Shown here one piece after another: positions 1-7,796 of a stretch of 14,561 nt of DNA (positions are counted from its first letter, which is position 1; each line of letters begins with the position of its first letter). The position numbers were made by a program, and so were the translations under genes. The notes below the pieces were generated by a model that saw only the letters and a program-made list of their open reading frames with translations, ran no database searches and was not told where the DNA came from. This DNA comes from CAKZYD01 sp039026755. Lineage in GTDB: Bacteria > Pseudomonadota > Alphaproteobacteria > Sphingomonadales > CAKZYD01. The DNA lies in NCBI GenBank assembly GCA_039026755.1, contig JBCCLR010000081.1:1-14561 (forward strand), read 5' to 3'.

Positions 1-255
1 ATGGCACCACTGCTTGAGCCGCTGGCCGCCAGCTATGGCATTGATCCCGTTCATTTTGGCATCATGATGATCGTGAACCTGGAAATTGGCTATCTCACGC
101 CGCCGCTGGGGCTTAACATTATTGTCGCAATGGGCGCGTTCCGCGAAGAGTTTTTGACAATTGCTAAAGCTGCCCTGCCCTTCATTGCTATACTCATGAC
201 AGGTTTGGTGATCGTTGCACTATGGCCAACGCTATCGCTTGCTCTCATCTCATAA
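1..255 (+). CDS. TRAP transporter large permease subunit (DctM family), 3' fragment
   Basis: This is the last 84 residues of a membrane permease whose 5' part lies outside the window. DctM-type proteins are normally about 430 residues, so the ATG at position 1 is very likely an internal methionine. The segment with GIDPVHFGIMMIVNLEIGYLTPP (residues 14-36 of the fragment) is the characteristic C-terminal DctM block, followed by a last hydrophobic helix (about residues 58-82). In the family this subunit is the 12-helix channel of a tripartite ATP-independent periplasmic transporter. It works with a periplasmic binding protein (DctP) and a small membrane subunit (DctQ) and uses the Na+ gradient to import carboxylates and similar solutes. 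The stop is only 16 bp before the ATG of the FAD-linked oxidase, suggesting one operon. The substrate cannot be read from the fragment. Confidence 0.93.
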   Translation: MAPLLEPLAASYGIDPVHFGIMMIVNLEIGYLTPPLGLNIIVAMGAFREEFLTIAKAALPFIAILMTGLVIVALWPTLSLALIS

Positions 256-271
256 CTGCCAGGACTTACGC

Positions 272-1867
272 ATGACTGTACAAACCGCTTCAAATCGTAT
301 TGCTCCAGACGCACTTATTGATGCTTTAAAACACGCAGTCGGCGAAGACCGCGTGCTGACAGATCAAACCGCCTGCACGCTTTATGCACAAGATGTTTAT
401 ACGAAGGCTGACCCGGCGCTCGCTGTGGTGCAGCCGCGCGATACACAAAGCTTAGCACAGGCAGTGAAAGCAACAACGCAGGCGGGCTTTGCTATCATCC
501 CGCGCGGCGGCGGTATGAGTTATACCTCTGGCTACGTCCCGGCCGAAGGTGCATCTGTGATGGTCGATATGTCGGCGATGGACCGCATTCTTGAGATCAA
601 TGAAGAAGACATGTTCGTTACCGTTGAAGCGGGCTGCACATGGAAAGCGCTGCATGAAGCGCTGAAGCCGCTTGGCCTGCGCACCCCGTTTTGGGGCACA
701 TTATCTGGCAGTCAAGCCACAATCGGCGGGGGCATGAGCCAGAATGCGGCCTTTTGGGGCTGTGGGCTGGCTGGCACGGCGGTTGAAAGCGTCATGAGCC
801 TTAAAGTCGTACTGGCGGACGGCTCCGTGGTCACAACGGGCAGCGCAGCGCATACCGGGGCAGCGCCGTTCATGCGCAATTATGGCCCAGATCTCACCGG
901 AATTTTTACAGCTGACGCAGGCGCGCTTGGCTTTAAGTCTGAAATTACGCTGCGCTTGCAGCAGATTGCGAAACACCGTGATTACATCAGCTTTACCTCT
1001 GATGACCGCGACATCGTTGCAAAAGTCATGTCAGATGTCTCCCGCGCCAGCTTGGCAACCGAATGCTTTGCCTTTGACCCGTTCCTGCAGACCCAGCAGA
1101 TGAAGCGCTCGGGCTTGCTGTCTGATGCGAAATACTTAAAAGGCGTCGTCACCGGGCAAAGCTCGCTGATGAAAGGCATTAAGGAAGGCGCAAAAATGGC
1201 GCTGGCCGGCAAGGGCGACCTAAATAAACCGACATGGACCATCCATGCCATTTGTGAAGGACGAAGCGAAGCTGGCGTCGCCGCTGATGTGTCAGAAATC
1301 CGTGCCATCGGCAAGCTGCACGGCGCTACAGAAATTGCTAACACCGTGCCCAAGGCAACTGCCGGCATCCCGTTTGGCCCAGTCAACAGCATGATCGGCC
1401 CTGATGGTGAGCGCTGGGTGCCGGTCCACGCTCTCGTGCCACACTCCAAGGGCCCGGAAATTTTGGCGAAGCTGGAAGCGCTGTATGATCAGTTCGCAGA
1501 GAAGACCAAAGCCCATAATATTGAAAATGGTCATCTGCTGCTCACCATGTCGACAACCATCTTCCTTATCGAGCCGGTTTTCTACTGGCGTGATGCGATG
1601 ACCGAGATCCACAAAGAATATGTGGAAGACGACATTCTCAGCAAAGTGCAACATTTCGATGAAGACCTGAATGCCCGCGCGGTGGTTGAAGAGATGCGCC
1701 AAGCCATGCTGGACATTTTTGAAGAGGCGGGCGCTTCCCACTTCCAAATTGGCAAGACGTATCGCTATGGCAAAACGCTAAAACCGGACGTCAAAGCCCT
1801 GCTCAAAGGTATTAAAAGCCAGCTTGATCCCGACAACCGGATCAACCCCGGCGCACTTGGCGTCTAA
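272..1867 (+). CDS. FAD-binding oxidoreductase (GlcD/D-lactate dehydrogenase-like, PCMH-type FAD domain)
   Basis: The protein has 531 residues from the ATG at 272. That start has AGGA at 260-263, eight bases upstream; the longer reading from 215 would overlap the permease by 41 bp and has no such site. Residues about 46-230 form a PCMH-type FAD-binding domain. It contains IIPRGGGMSYTSGY (75-88), GSQATIGGGMSQNAAFWG (146-163) and VVLADGSVVTTGSA (179-191), all typical FAD-contacting loops. The rest is the substrate/cap region, ending in LDPDNRINPGALGV, the usual C-terminal LDP..x..NPG motif of glycolate oxidase GlcD, D-lactate dehydrogenase and vanillyl-alcohol oxidase relatives. Known members oxidise 2-hydroxy acids or related alcohols using FAD and pass electrons to quinone, cytochrome or oxygen. 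The tight link with a TRAP permease suggests the substrate is an imported (hydroxy)carboxylate, but this is inference. I see no signal peptide, so it is probably cytoplasmic. Confidence 0.88.
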   Translation: MTVQTASNRIAPDALIDALKHAVGEDRVLTDQTACTLYAQDVYTKADPALAVVQPRDTQSLAQAVKATTQAGFAIIPRGGGMSYTSGYVPAEGASVMVDMSAMDRILEINEEDMFVTVEAGCTWKALHEALKPLGLRTPFWGTLSGSQATIGGGMSQNAAFWGCGLAGTAVESVMSLKVVLADGSVVTTGSAAHTGAAPFMRNYGPDLTGIFTADAGALGFKSEITLRLQQIAKHRDYISFTSDDRDIVAKVMSDVSRASLATECFAFDPFLQTQQMKRSGLLSDAKYLKGVVTGQSSLMKGIKEGAKMALAGKGDLNKPTWTIHAICEGRSEAGVAADVSEIRAIGKLHGATEIANTVPKATAGIPFGPVNSMIGPDGERWVPVHALVPHSKGPEILAKLEALYDQFAEKTKAHNIENGHLLLTMSTTIFLIEPVFYWRDAMTEIHKEYVEDDILSKVQHFDEDLNARAVVEEMRQAMLDIFEEAGASHFQIGKTYRYGKTLKPDVKALLKGIKSQLDPDNRINPGALGV

Positions 1868-1891
1868 TAAGCCGCTTTAGCCGACATCTCA

Positions 1892-1913
1892 CACACTGCA
1901 TATGGAAAGTGTG
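1892..1913. repeat. Short inverted repeat after the FAD oxidase gene
   Basis: CACACT (1892-1897) and AGTGTG (1908-1913) form a 6-bp stem with a 10-base loop, 24 bases after the oxidase stop. No T-run follows, so it is at best a weak terminator or an RNA 3'-end structure. The same ACACACT string recurs about 50 bases downstream. I see nothing else distinctive in 1868-2031, which must carry any promoter for the next gene. Confidence 0.25.
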
Positions 1914-2031
1914 GCCGCGCGTGGGTGTGATTGGCCATGCCAGCTAATGCACACACTCCTGTTGGCTCTTGCACTTCGCGCGTGCCGCGTTAGGGTCGGC
2001 GCTGTTGCGCGAAAGAAAGTGAGCCACGGTC

Positions 2032-2796
2032 ATGATCCAAATCCCTCGGCAAATCCTGCTTCCCGCAGCAGCCATCTTTCAGGTTGCAGGTGCCGCACTG
2101 CCGCGCATTTATGAGTGGGGCATTGATGTTGGCGTGCGCTCAAAAGCGCTGGATACAGCCATTGTGCCGGCCGTCTGGGCATTTTCAATCTGGGGCATCA
2201 TCTATCTCTGGTGCATCGCCTTTTCAATGTACGCGGCAACCCGGCCAACGGCCCGCGCTGAGCTGGCAAACACGCTAACATGGCCAGCGATTGGCGTCTT
2301 CACCATGAATGGCATCTGGGCGCTCTACACGCCCATGATGGGCTTTGATATCTTAAGCCAAGTGATCCTCATCACGGCGCTAGTGTGCGGCGTTTTTGGC
2401 GCCATCAAAGCGGGCCAATATACGCCAAAATCGTGGCCCACGCGGCTGCTTGCTGGATTACCGTTGGGCCTACTGGCCGGCTGGTTAACCGCGGCGACCT
2501 TTGTTGGCTTGTCCACTGTCTTGCGCGGGGCCGGGCTTGCCATCACGACGCCGCTGTTAATTGGAATTCTCAGCGCAGGCACACTCTTCGCCGGCCTGAT
2601 GATTACGCTTAGGCCGCCTGCCACCTACGTCTTAGCTCTCCTGTGGGCACTGACTGCTGTGGTGACCAAAAACCTAGACGCTGGCAATCAAGCGATCCTC
2701 TATACCGCCGCTGGCGCCATGCTGCTCATTGCCCTAACGACTGTCTATGCCGCGCGGCGCGGCACCGCCCACGCGGGCAAACTTACGCGCTTTTAA
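2032..2796 (+). CDS. TspO/MBR-related multi-pass membrane protein, function unknown
   Basis: This 254-residue protein is almost entirely hydrophobic. I estimate seven or eight membrane helices, roughly at residues 8-24, 46-68, 84-101, 107-126, 138-160, 170-192, 197-213 and 219-240. The block VPAVWAFSIWGIIYLW (45-60) and the later GWLTAATFVGLS (150-161) match the pattern of the long, tryptophan-rich TspO-like proteins (IWgxIY and GWxxxAT motifs). Those are distant relatives of the five-helix TspO/peripheral benzodiazepine receptor. TspO proteins bind tetrapyrroles or sterols and act in stress responses, but the longer relatives are not well characterised, so I do not assign a substrate. The start ATG has only a weak purine-rich stretch (AAAGTGAG) upstream. 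The 3' end overlaps the convergent recQ gene by 14 bp. It seems to be a single-gene unit. Confidence 0.72.
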   Translation: MIQIPRQILLPAAAIFQVAGAALPRIYEWGIDVGVRSKALDTAIVPAVWAFSIWGIIYLWCIAFSMYAATRPTARAELANTLTWPAIGVFTMNGIWALYTPMMGFDILSQVILITALVCGVFGAIKAGQYTPKSWPTRLLAGLPLGLLAGWLTAATFVGLSTVLRGAGLAITTPLLIGILSAGTLFAGLMITLRPPATYVLALLWALTAVVTKNLDAGNQAILYTAAGAMLLIALTTVYAARRGTAHAGKLTRF

Positions 2797-4591
2797 TCTC
2801 GCTCAAAAGCTGCGTCCCATAACGCTCTATTTTCTTCGCCCCAACACCGCTGATCTCGAGCAACTCTGCTTCTGATTGCGGCTTGTGCACGGCAATGGCT
2901 TTCAGCGTTGCATCGCCAAAAATCACAAAAGCTGGTACATCCTGGGCTTTGGCTTCGCCAAGCCGCCAGGCTTTTAAAGACGTGAACAAGGCCTGTGCAT
3001 CCAGGGGCAGGTCCTCTAGTGCGGCCTTTCGCGGCTTTTTCTTTGATCGACCTTCGAGCCGTTCTTTGCGCATCATCACGGCGACATCGCCTTTCAGCGC
3101 CGGCTTTGCCTCTGCCGTCAGTTTCAGCCCTCCATAGCCCTCACCATTGTCAATCAGATAGCCTTTGGTCAGCGCCACTTGGCCTACAGACAGCCAATAA
3201 GACTTCGGCTGGTCGGCGCCTATGCCATATACGCGCAGGGTGTCATGGCCGAAGCGCTCCGCTTTATCTGCGGCCTCGCCGCGCAAAATGTCTGCAATGT
3301 AGTGCAAGCCGTAGCGCTGCTCTGTTCGGTAGGCTGCCGACAGCAGCTTTTGCATATCAACACTAATATCAATCTGCGCCGGCGGGCTAAGACAATTATC
3401 GCACGCGGTGCACGGGCCTTTATAGCGCTCCCCCAAATAGGACAGCAGCGGTTCGCGCCGACAGTCTGCCGTGTCGCAATAAGCAATCAGCGCGTTCAGC
3501 CGCGAGAGCTCCAGTTTTTGCTGCGCCTCATCCGCATCGGACTGCAGGATAAAACGCCGGGCTTGGGCGACGTCGCTGCCGCCATAGACCATCCAAGCGG
3601 TGGCAGGCAGATCATCCCGTCCGGCGCGACCGGTTTCCTGGTAATAGGCTTCAATCGTTTTGGGCAGATCAAGGTGTGCCACGAAGCGTACGTCCGGTTT
3701 ATTGATGCCCATGCCGAATGCGACGGTGGCGACCATGATGATGCCGTCTTCGCGCAGAAAGCGGCTTTGGTTTCGCGCGCGTATTTCAGGCTCTAAACCA
3801 GCATGGTAGGGCAAGGCTGTATGCCCATCCGTGGCGAGCGCTTTGGCGACCTCGTCCACGCGATTGCGCGTTTGGCAATAGACAATGCCTGCAGCCCCGT
3901 CCTCCTGCGCCGCCAAAAAGCGGCGTAGTTGCTGCATGGGGTTGTTCTTCAGGCCCACTTGATAGGTGATGTTGGGCCGGTCAAAACCCGACACAAACAA
4001 ACGGTCTTGCGCAATGCCAAGTTGCTCGGCGATATCAATTTGCGTGCGGCTATCGGCGGTCGCCGTTAAAGCGACGCGCGGCACACCCCGCAGCATGTCG
4101 AGCAGCGGGCCAAGCTGGCGATAATCCGGCCTGAAGTCATGTCCCCATTGGCTGACACAGTGCGCTTCATCAATGGCGATAAGCGCGACGTCACATCGGC
4201 TTATCAGCTCGTGGAAACTCGGCAGGTTGGCGCGCTCTGGCGCAACGAATAAGAGGTCTAGCGCGCCACTTTCAAGCGCATTTTCAGCTGCAATGGTCGA
4301 GTCAAACTCCTGCGCAGAATTCAGCGCTGTTGCGCGCATGCCAAAGCTGCGCGCAGCAGCCACTTGGTCATCCATAAGGGCAATGAGAGGTGAGATGACA
4401 ATGCATACGCCAGGCCGAATGAGCGCAGGTATCTGGTAACAGAGCGATTTGCCCGCGCCCGTGGGCATGATAACAACAGCATCTTTGCCTGCAATCAATC
4501 CATCAATGATCTCGCCCTGGGCACTTCGAAAGGCATCATAGCCAAAAACGTCTTTTAAGACCGCTTCAGGTGTGTTTCGGACCAGATCCAC
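2783..4591 (-). CDS. recQ: ATP-dependent DNA helicase RecQ
   Basis: RecQ is a 3'-to-5' superfamily 2 DNA helicase used in recombination, fork repair and the RecF pathway. The protein is 602 residues, the usual length. Visible motifs are Walker A PTGAGKS (43-49), Walker B DEAH (141-144), motif III TAT (176-178) and motif VI QETGRAGRD (318-326). The RecQ-C-terminal zinc site has Cys377, Cys394, Cys397 and Cys400 in CRRE...PCTACDNC, matching the four cysteines of E. coli RecQ. A winged-helix region follows (about 410-510), then a basic linker (RSKKKPRK, 515-522) and a complete HRDC domain (about 530-602, with SGVGAKKIERYG). All catalytic motifs are intact. The start is GTG at 4591-4589, directly after the TAA of the upstream oxidoreductase, so translation is probably coupled. 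No good separate Shine-Dalgarno is visible. Confidence 0.97.
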   Translation of the reverse strand: MDLVRNTPEAVLKDVFGYDAFRSAQGEIIDGLIAGKDAVVIMPTGAGKSLCYQIPALIRPGVCIVISPLIALMDDQVAAARSFGMRATALNSAQEFDSTIAAENALESGALDLLFVAPERANLPSFHELISRCDVALIAIDEAHCVSQWGHDFRPDYRQLGPLLDMLRGVPRVALTATADSRTQIDIAEQLGIAQDRLFVSGFDRPNITYQVGLKNNPMQQLRRFLAAQEDGAAGIVYCQTRNRVDEVAKALATDGHTALPYHAGLEPEIRARNQSRFLREDGIIMVATVAFGMGINKPDVRFVAHLDLPKTIEAYYQETGRAGRDDLPATAWMVYGGSDVAQARRFILQSDADEAQQKLELSRLNALIAYCDTADCRREPLLSYLGERYKGPCTACDNCLSPPAQIDISVDMQKLLSAAYRTEQRYGLHYIADILRGEAADKAERFGHDTLRVYGIGADQPKSYWLSVGQVALTKGYLIDNGEGYGGLKLTAEAKPALKGDVAVMMRKERLEGRSKKKPRKAALEDLPLDAQALFTSLKAWRLGEAKAQDVPAFVIFGDATLKAIAVHKPQSEAELLEISGVGAKKIERYGTQLLSEIKSA

Positions 4592-5584
4592 TTAGGTAAA
4601 TCGCACCAAGGTTTTGCCGAAGGTCTCGCCGCGCATGAGCCGAACGAAGGCGTGCGCTGCGTTTTCAATGCCGTCCGTAATATCTTCTTTCACCGCAAAG
4701 TCGCCTGATTTAACGAGCCCCGCGATGGTCTGTGCGGCTTCGGCAGCTGCATCTTGATGGTCATAGACCACAAGTCCGCGCACGGTGGCTCTGGCCTTAA
4801 TGATGAAGGCTGGGTTTGGGCCTGGCGGCATGCCATCCGAATTGTATTGGCTCATCAGCCCGCACAGCACCACCTGCGCGCCGACGGCCAAATTCTCCAT
4901 GGCCGCTTGCAGCATGTCCCCGCCCACATTGTCGAAATAATAGTCCACCCCGTTTGGGCAGGTGCGGGCAATGCCGGCGCGTAAGTCCTCGGTTTTGTAA
5001 TTGATGGTCTCGTCCACCTTGGCGTCTGTCTTAAGCCAATCGAGCTTGGCTTCAGAGCCGGCGATGGCCACTACGCGGCAGCCCTGCATCCGCGCCAGTT
5101 GGGCGACAGTATAGCCGACCGGCCCAGCGGCGGAGGAGACCAGGGCAGTCATGCCTTCGCATAGGTCGGCAAGCCGCCGTGCGCCAGCATAGGCGGTCAG
5201 CCCCGGCATGCCAAGTACACCCAGCTGCAGGCTGGGGCTGAGCCCATGCGTATCAACCACGCGCAGGCTGTCGCCCGGCAAAACGGCCTCTTGCCGCCAA
5301 CCAATAAAACCCGCAACGCTATCGCCTGGCTTAAAGCGACTGTCTTTACTCTCGACAACAGCGCCAACCGCTTCACCTTGCATCATTTCACCCACATGGA
5401 TAGGCCCGGAGATGTGCCGGCCTGAGATTTGGCCGCGCATATAGGGATCAAGCGACAGATACTGTGTTTTAACGTGCACCCTGCCATCTTCGAGTGGTGC
5501 TAACGTGTCGTCGGCCAGGGTGAAATCCGTGTCTTCAGGAACGCCTTCGGGCTTTGATTTTAAGATGACTTTTGTCAGCGCCAT
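4592..5584 (-). CDS. NADP-dependent oxidoreductase of the MDR superfamily (CurA / leukotriene B4 dehydrogenase-like)
   Basis: I start this 330-residue protein at the ATG at 5584-5582 (MALTKVILKS), where homology begins. An in-frame reading back to 5698 would add 38 unlikely residues and run across the divergent gene's start. GAAAG lies nine bases upstream. Family features are YLSLDPYMRG (42-51), GMPGLTAYAG (125-134), the nucleotide-binding loop SSAAGPVGYTVAQLA (149-163, AxGxVG type), YFDNVGG (216-222) and the C-terminal GKTLVRF (323-329). There are no zinc-binding cysteines as in classical alcohol dehydrogenases. Relatives (CurA, YncB, prostaglandin reductase) reduce the C=C bond of alpha,beta-unsaturated carbonyl compounds with NADPH, often for detoxification; the substrate here is unknown. 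It is the first gene of a two-gene unit with recQ, an unusual partner with no obvious functional link. Confidence 0.93.
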   Translation of the reverse strand: MALTKVILKSKPEGVPEDTDFTLADDTLAPLEDGRVHVKTQYLSLDPYMRGQISGRHISGPIHVGEMMQGEAVGAVVESKDSRFKPGDSVAGFIGWRQEAVLPGDSLRVVDTHGLSPSLQLGVLGMPGLTAYAGARRLADLCEGMTALVSSAAGPVGYTVAQLARMQGCRVVAIAGSEAKLDWLKTDAKVDETINYKTEDLRAGIARTCPNGVDYYFDNVGGDMLQAAMENLAVGAQVVLCGLMSQYNSDGMPPGPNPAFIIKARATVRGLVVYDHQDAAAEAAQTIAGLVKSGDFAVKEDITDGIENAAHAFVRLMRGETFGKTLVRFT

Positions 5585-5641
5585 GCCAAATAACTTTCTA
5601 TACATCGTGCGATCTTGCACAGACATCCAAGGCCACATGGA

Positions 5642-6694
5642 ATGACCAATCTGTCCCACGAGAACTATTACGCGCTCGCCTATCAAGCACCTTGTCACGC
5701 CGTCAACGCTTTATCAAATCGTTCTGATGTTACGGCCCATATGGCCAAGGTGATTGCCGAATTGAACGGCAAATTGCTGCAGGCAAAATTGTTTGTGGGG
5801 CCGGATGTGCGGCTCATCGTGCTGCCCGAATATTTCCTCACCAGCTACCCCATGGGCGAAACCATTGAAGGCTGGCGCGATAAGGCGGCACTTGAGATCG
5901 GCGGGCCGGAATATGAGGCGCTGGGAAAAGTTGCACAGGATTTGGATGTTTTCCTGTCTGGTAATGCGTACGAACAAGACCCCAATTTTCCAGAGCTATA
6001 TTTCCAAACCAGCTTTATCATCGACCCCAGCGGTGACGTCATCTTGCGCTACCGGCGGCTCAATTCAATGTTTGCGCCAACGCCGCATGACGTTTGGGAC
6101 AGGTATTTAGAGGTCTATAGCTTGGATGAGGTGTTTCCGGTCGCCGATACTGCGATTGGCAGGCTCGCCTGCGTGGCCTCTGAAGAAATCCTTTACCCGG
6201 AAATCAGCCGCGCACTGGCTATCCGCGGCGCAGAAGTGCTGTGTCATTCTTCCAGCGAAGTGGGCAGCCCATCAGAAACGCCAAAGCAGCTGGCTCGCCG
6301 TGCACGCGCCATGGAAAACATGGCCTATGTGGTCTCCGCCAATACCGCAGGCATCTTTGGTTCTGGCTTTCCTGAAATGTCAGCAGCCGGCAATTCAGCC
6401 GTTATAAACCCCATGGGCGGCATCATGACGGAAGCCAATACTGGAGAATCCATGGTGGCAAACGCAGATATCGACATCCACAGTCTGCGCCGCAAACGCC
6501 GCCGGCCTGGCATGAGCAATTTTCTCGCCCGCCAGCGCCTTGAGCTATTTTCAGAAAGCTTTAACAGCCTCGCCAGCCACCGCAAGAACGGTCTCTTAAA
6601 TGATGATGGCAGCTTAAAACCCGCAACCAGAGCCTATTTTAAAGACGCTCAGCAGCAGGCCATTGAGACACTCGAGAGCAATGGCCAAATTTAA
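5642..6694 (+). CDS. Carbon-nitrogen hydrolase (nitrilase/amidase superfamily) with Arg at the catalytic Lys position
   Basis: The protein is 350 residues from ATG 5642, with AAGG at 5629-5632 nine bases upstream; an in-frame reading from 5615 would add nine residues without support. The superfamily hydrolyses nitriles, amides or N-carbamoyl compounds through a Glu-Lys-Cys triad. Glu63 is in VLPEYF. Cys177 is in GRLACVASEEILYPE, followed by RALAIRGAEVL, as in aliphatic amidases. The position of the catalytic Lys (KYRK in amidases, RRK in nitrilases) reads RYRRLN, giving Arg139. There are about three extra residues between Cys177 and the YPE motif compared with AmiE-type amidases. The C-terminus (about 281-350) is basic, with RRKRRR. 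Either a subfamily with altered chemistry or a non-catalytic member is possible. It is divergent from the CurA-like gene with 57 bp between them, and its stop overlaps the convergent next gene by 4 bp. Confidence 0.85.
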   Translation: MTNLSHENYYALAYQAPCHAVNALSNRSDVTAHMAKVIAELNGKLLQAKLFVGPDVRLIVLPEYFLTSYPMGETIEGWRDKAALEIGGPEYEALGKVAQDLDVFLSGNAYEQDPNFPELYFQTSFIIDPSGDVILRYRRLNSMFAPTPHDVWDRYLEVYSLDEVFPVADTAIGRLACVASEEILYPEISRALAIRGAEVLCHSSSEVGSPSETPKQLARRARAMENMAYVVSANTAGIFGSGFPEMSAAGNSAVINPMGGIMTEANTGESMVANADIDIHSLRRKRRRPGMSNFLARQRLELFSESFNSLASHRKNGLLNDDGSLKPATRAYFKDAQQQAIETLESNGQI

Positions 6695-7644
6695 CCGCTA
6701 GCGCGCACTCTAAAGCGATAGCGGCGCACACCAGCCATACTCATCAGGCCTGAAGCCATCAAGACGGCTGCGCCAGGCACCGGAATGGGGTGCGGGATTT
6801 CGAACGGCGGCGGGTCAAAGCGCGGGCCATCAATTTCAACCGATTGCGACAAGCCAGCGGACACCAAATTGCCTTGGATACGCCCAGCGCCCGTTCCAGC
6901 CGACACAAACGCTTTGGGCGCTAAAATCGACGCGCCAAATGGACTGTCAATCGATACCGTCGTCGCTTCAAAGAAATTAAATAGAATATTTTCTGAGCCA
7001 TTCGGCTTATTGAAATTAAAGCCGCTGGGTATCGTAATCGACGTGCCGCTTACGTTGATGATGGTTGCCACTGGCGCGCCAACAAATTGAAAGCCGGGGT
7101 TGCCTAGGCCCATCAAAAACATGTCGGTGATATTGAGGACCGCTGGTGCGCTACCGCCGCTGACAGTGAAAAAACCGTTTTGCGAGCTTTGAGCGGGCGC
7201 CGTGACACCATTGTCTGCAAGGCCCGCTAGTTTTTCTGAAAAGTCATTGAGTGTTTGGGCCACACCGGCAACGTCAACAAACCCTTGCGTGACCGACCCG
7301 CCACCATTGTTGTTGAAATCGGGCGGCGTTGGAAAGACCCCCTGATGAAGCACGTTACCATTTTGCATCGTGATCCGGCCAAGGGTGTCGCCGCCAACGA
7401 CAAGCGCAGCATCAAAGACCGCACCACCGCCGCCATTGCCGTTGATCACAAACGTATTGGGCGCTGTTAAAGTGCCGCCTACAAAAACCGTTCCCGGGGT
7501 TTCTGGGTCGTTGATGGTTGCATCGCCGAGCGTAATGGTCGTGTATTCACGCATTAATTCAAGCGGGTCAAATGGACTTGCTGACGCCGTGACCGTGATG
7601 ACCATTGAAGCAATCAAGGCATACGCAAAGCTCTTATGCAACAT
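6691..7644 (-). CDS. Secreted choice-of-anchor-A-like protein with PEP-CTERM-type sorting signal
   Basis: The start is taken at ATG 7644-7642, which has GGAG eight bases upstream; the ATG at 7668 lacks a ribosome site and would put eight polar residues before the signal peptide. The 317-residue product has a Sec signal peptide (MLHKS, hydrophobic 6-19, probable cleavage after ASA at 22). A Gly/Asn/Thr-rich beta-type body (about 25-275) follows, including VFVGGTLT, LVVGGD, FNFFEATTVSID and GASILAPKAFVSAG...GRIQGNLVS. These are typical of the choice-of-anchor A domain found in bacterial surface proteins. The C-terminus has PVPGAAVLMASGLMSMAGVRRYRFR (288-312): a VPxPxA-like motif, a short hydrophobic helix and an Arg cluster. 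This is the layout of PEP-CTERM signals, which are processed by exosortase. It is probably exported and then released or anchored at the surface, with a role in extracellular matrix or adhesion (inference). No exosortase gene is in the window. Confidence 0.84.
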   Translation of the reverse strand: MLHKSFAYALIASMVITVTASASPFDPLELMREYTTITLGDATINDPETPGTVFVGGTLTAPNTFVINGNGGGGAVFDAALVVGGDTLGRITMQNGNVLHQGVFPTPPDFNNNGGGSVTQGFVDVAGVAQTLNDFSEKLAGLADNGVTAPAQSSQNGFFTVSGGSAPAVLNITDMFLMGLGNPGFQFVGAPVATIINVSGTSITIPSGFNFNKPNGSENILFNFFEATTVSIDSPFGASILAPKAFVSAGTGAGRIQGNLVSAGLSQSVEIDGPRFDPPPFEIPHPIPVPGAAVLMASGLMSMAGVRRYRFRVRASG

Positions 7645-7796
7645 ACCGCAAACTCCACCGTTCTTCATTACGAATTGACAACATATTTGCGAGAGACGTT
7701 CAAGAAAGAAGTTCTAAAACCGCCACCAGTCCGTAAATGAGAGCGAATTTGACGCACTACAAGCGGTGATAAATATCATGGCGCACATGCATGCGC

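Noticed and set aside
215..271. Longer start for the FAD oxidase at 215
   Set aside because: It would overlap the TRAP permease by 41 bp. The ATG at 272 has AGGA eight bases upstream and gives a normal N-terminus.
1902..2114. 70-residue frame in the gap before the TspO-like gene
   Set aside because: It runs 83 bases into the TspO-like gene in another frame, has no ribosome site, and its Arg/Ala/His-rich composition looks random.
3179..3796. 205-residue open frame on the plus strand inside recQ
   Set aside because: It is antisense to the helicase core and RQC region, whose motifs are intact. The composition is that of a shadow frame.
5585..5698. Extended N-terminus of the CurA-like reductase
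   Set aside because: The extra 38 residues do not resemble the family and would overlap the start of the divergent hydrolase gene.
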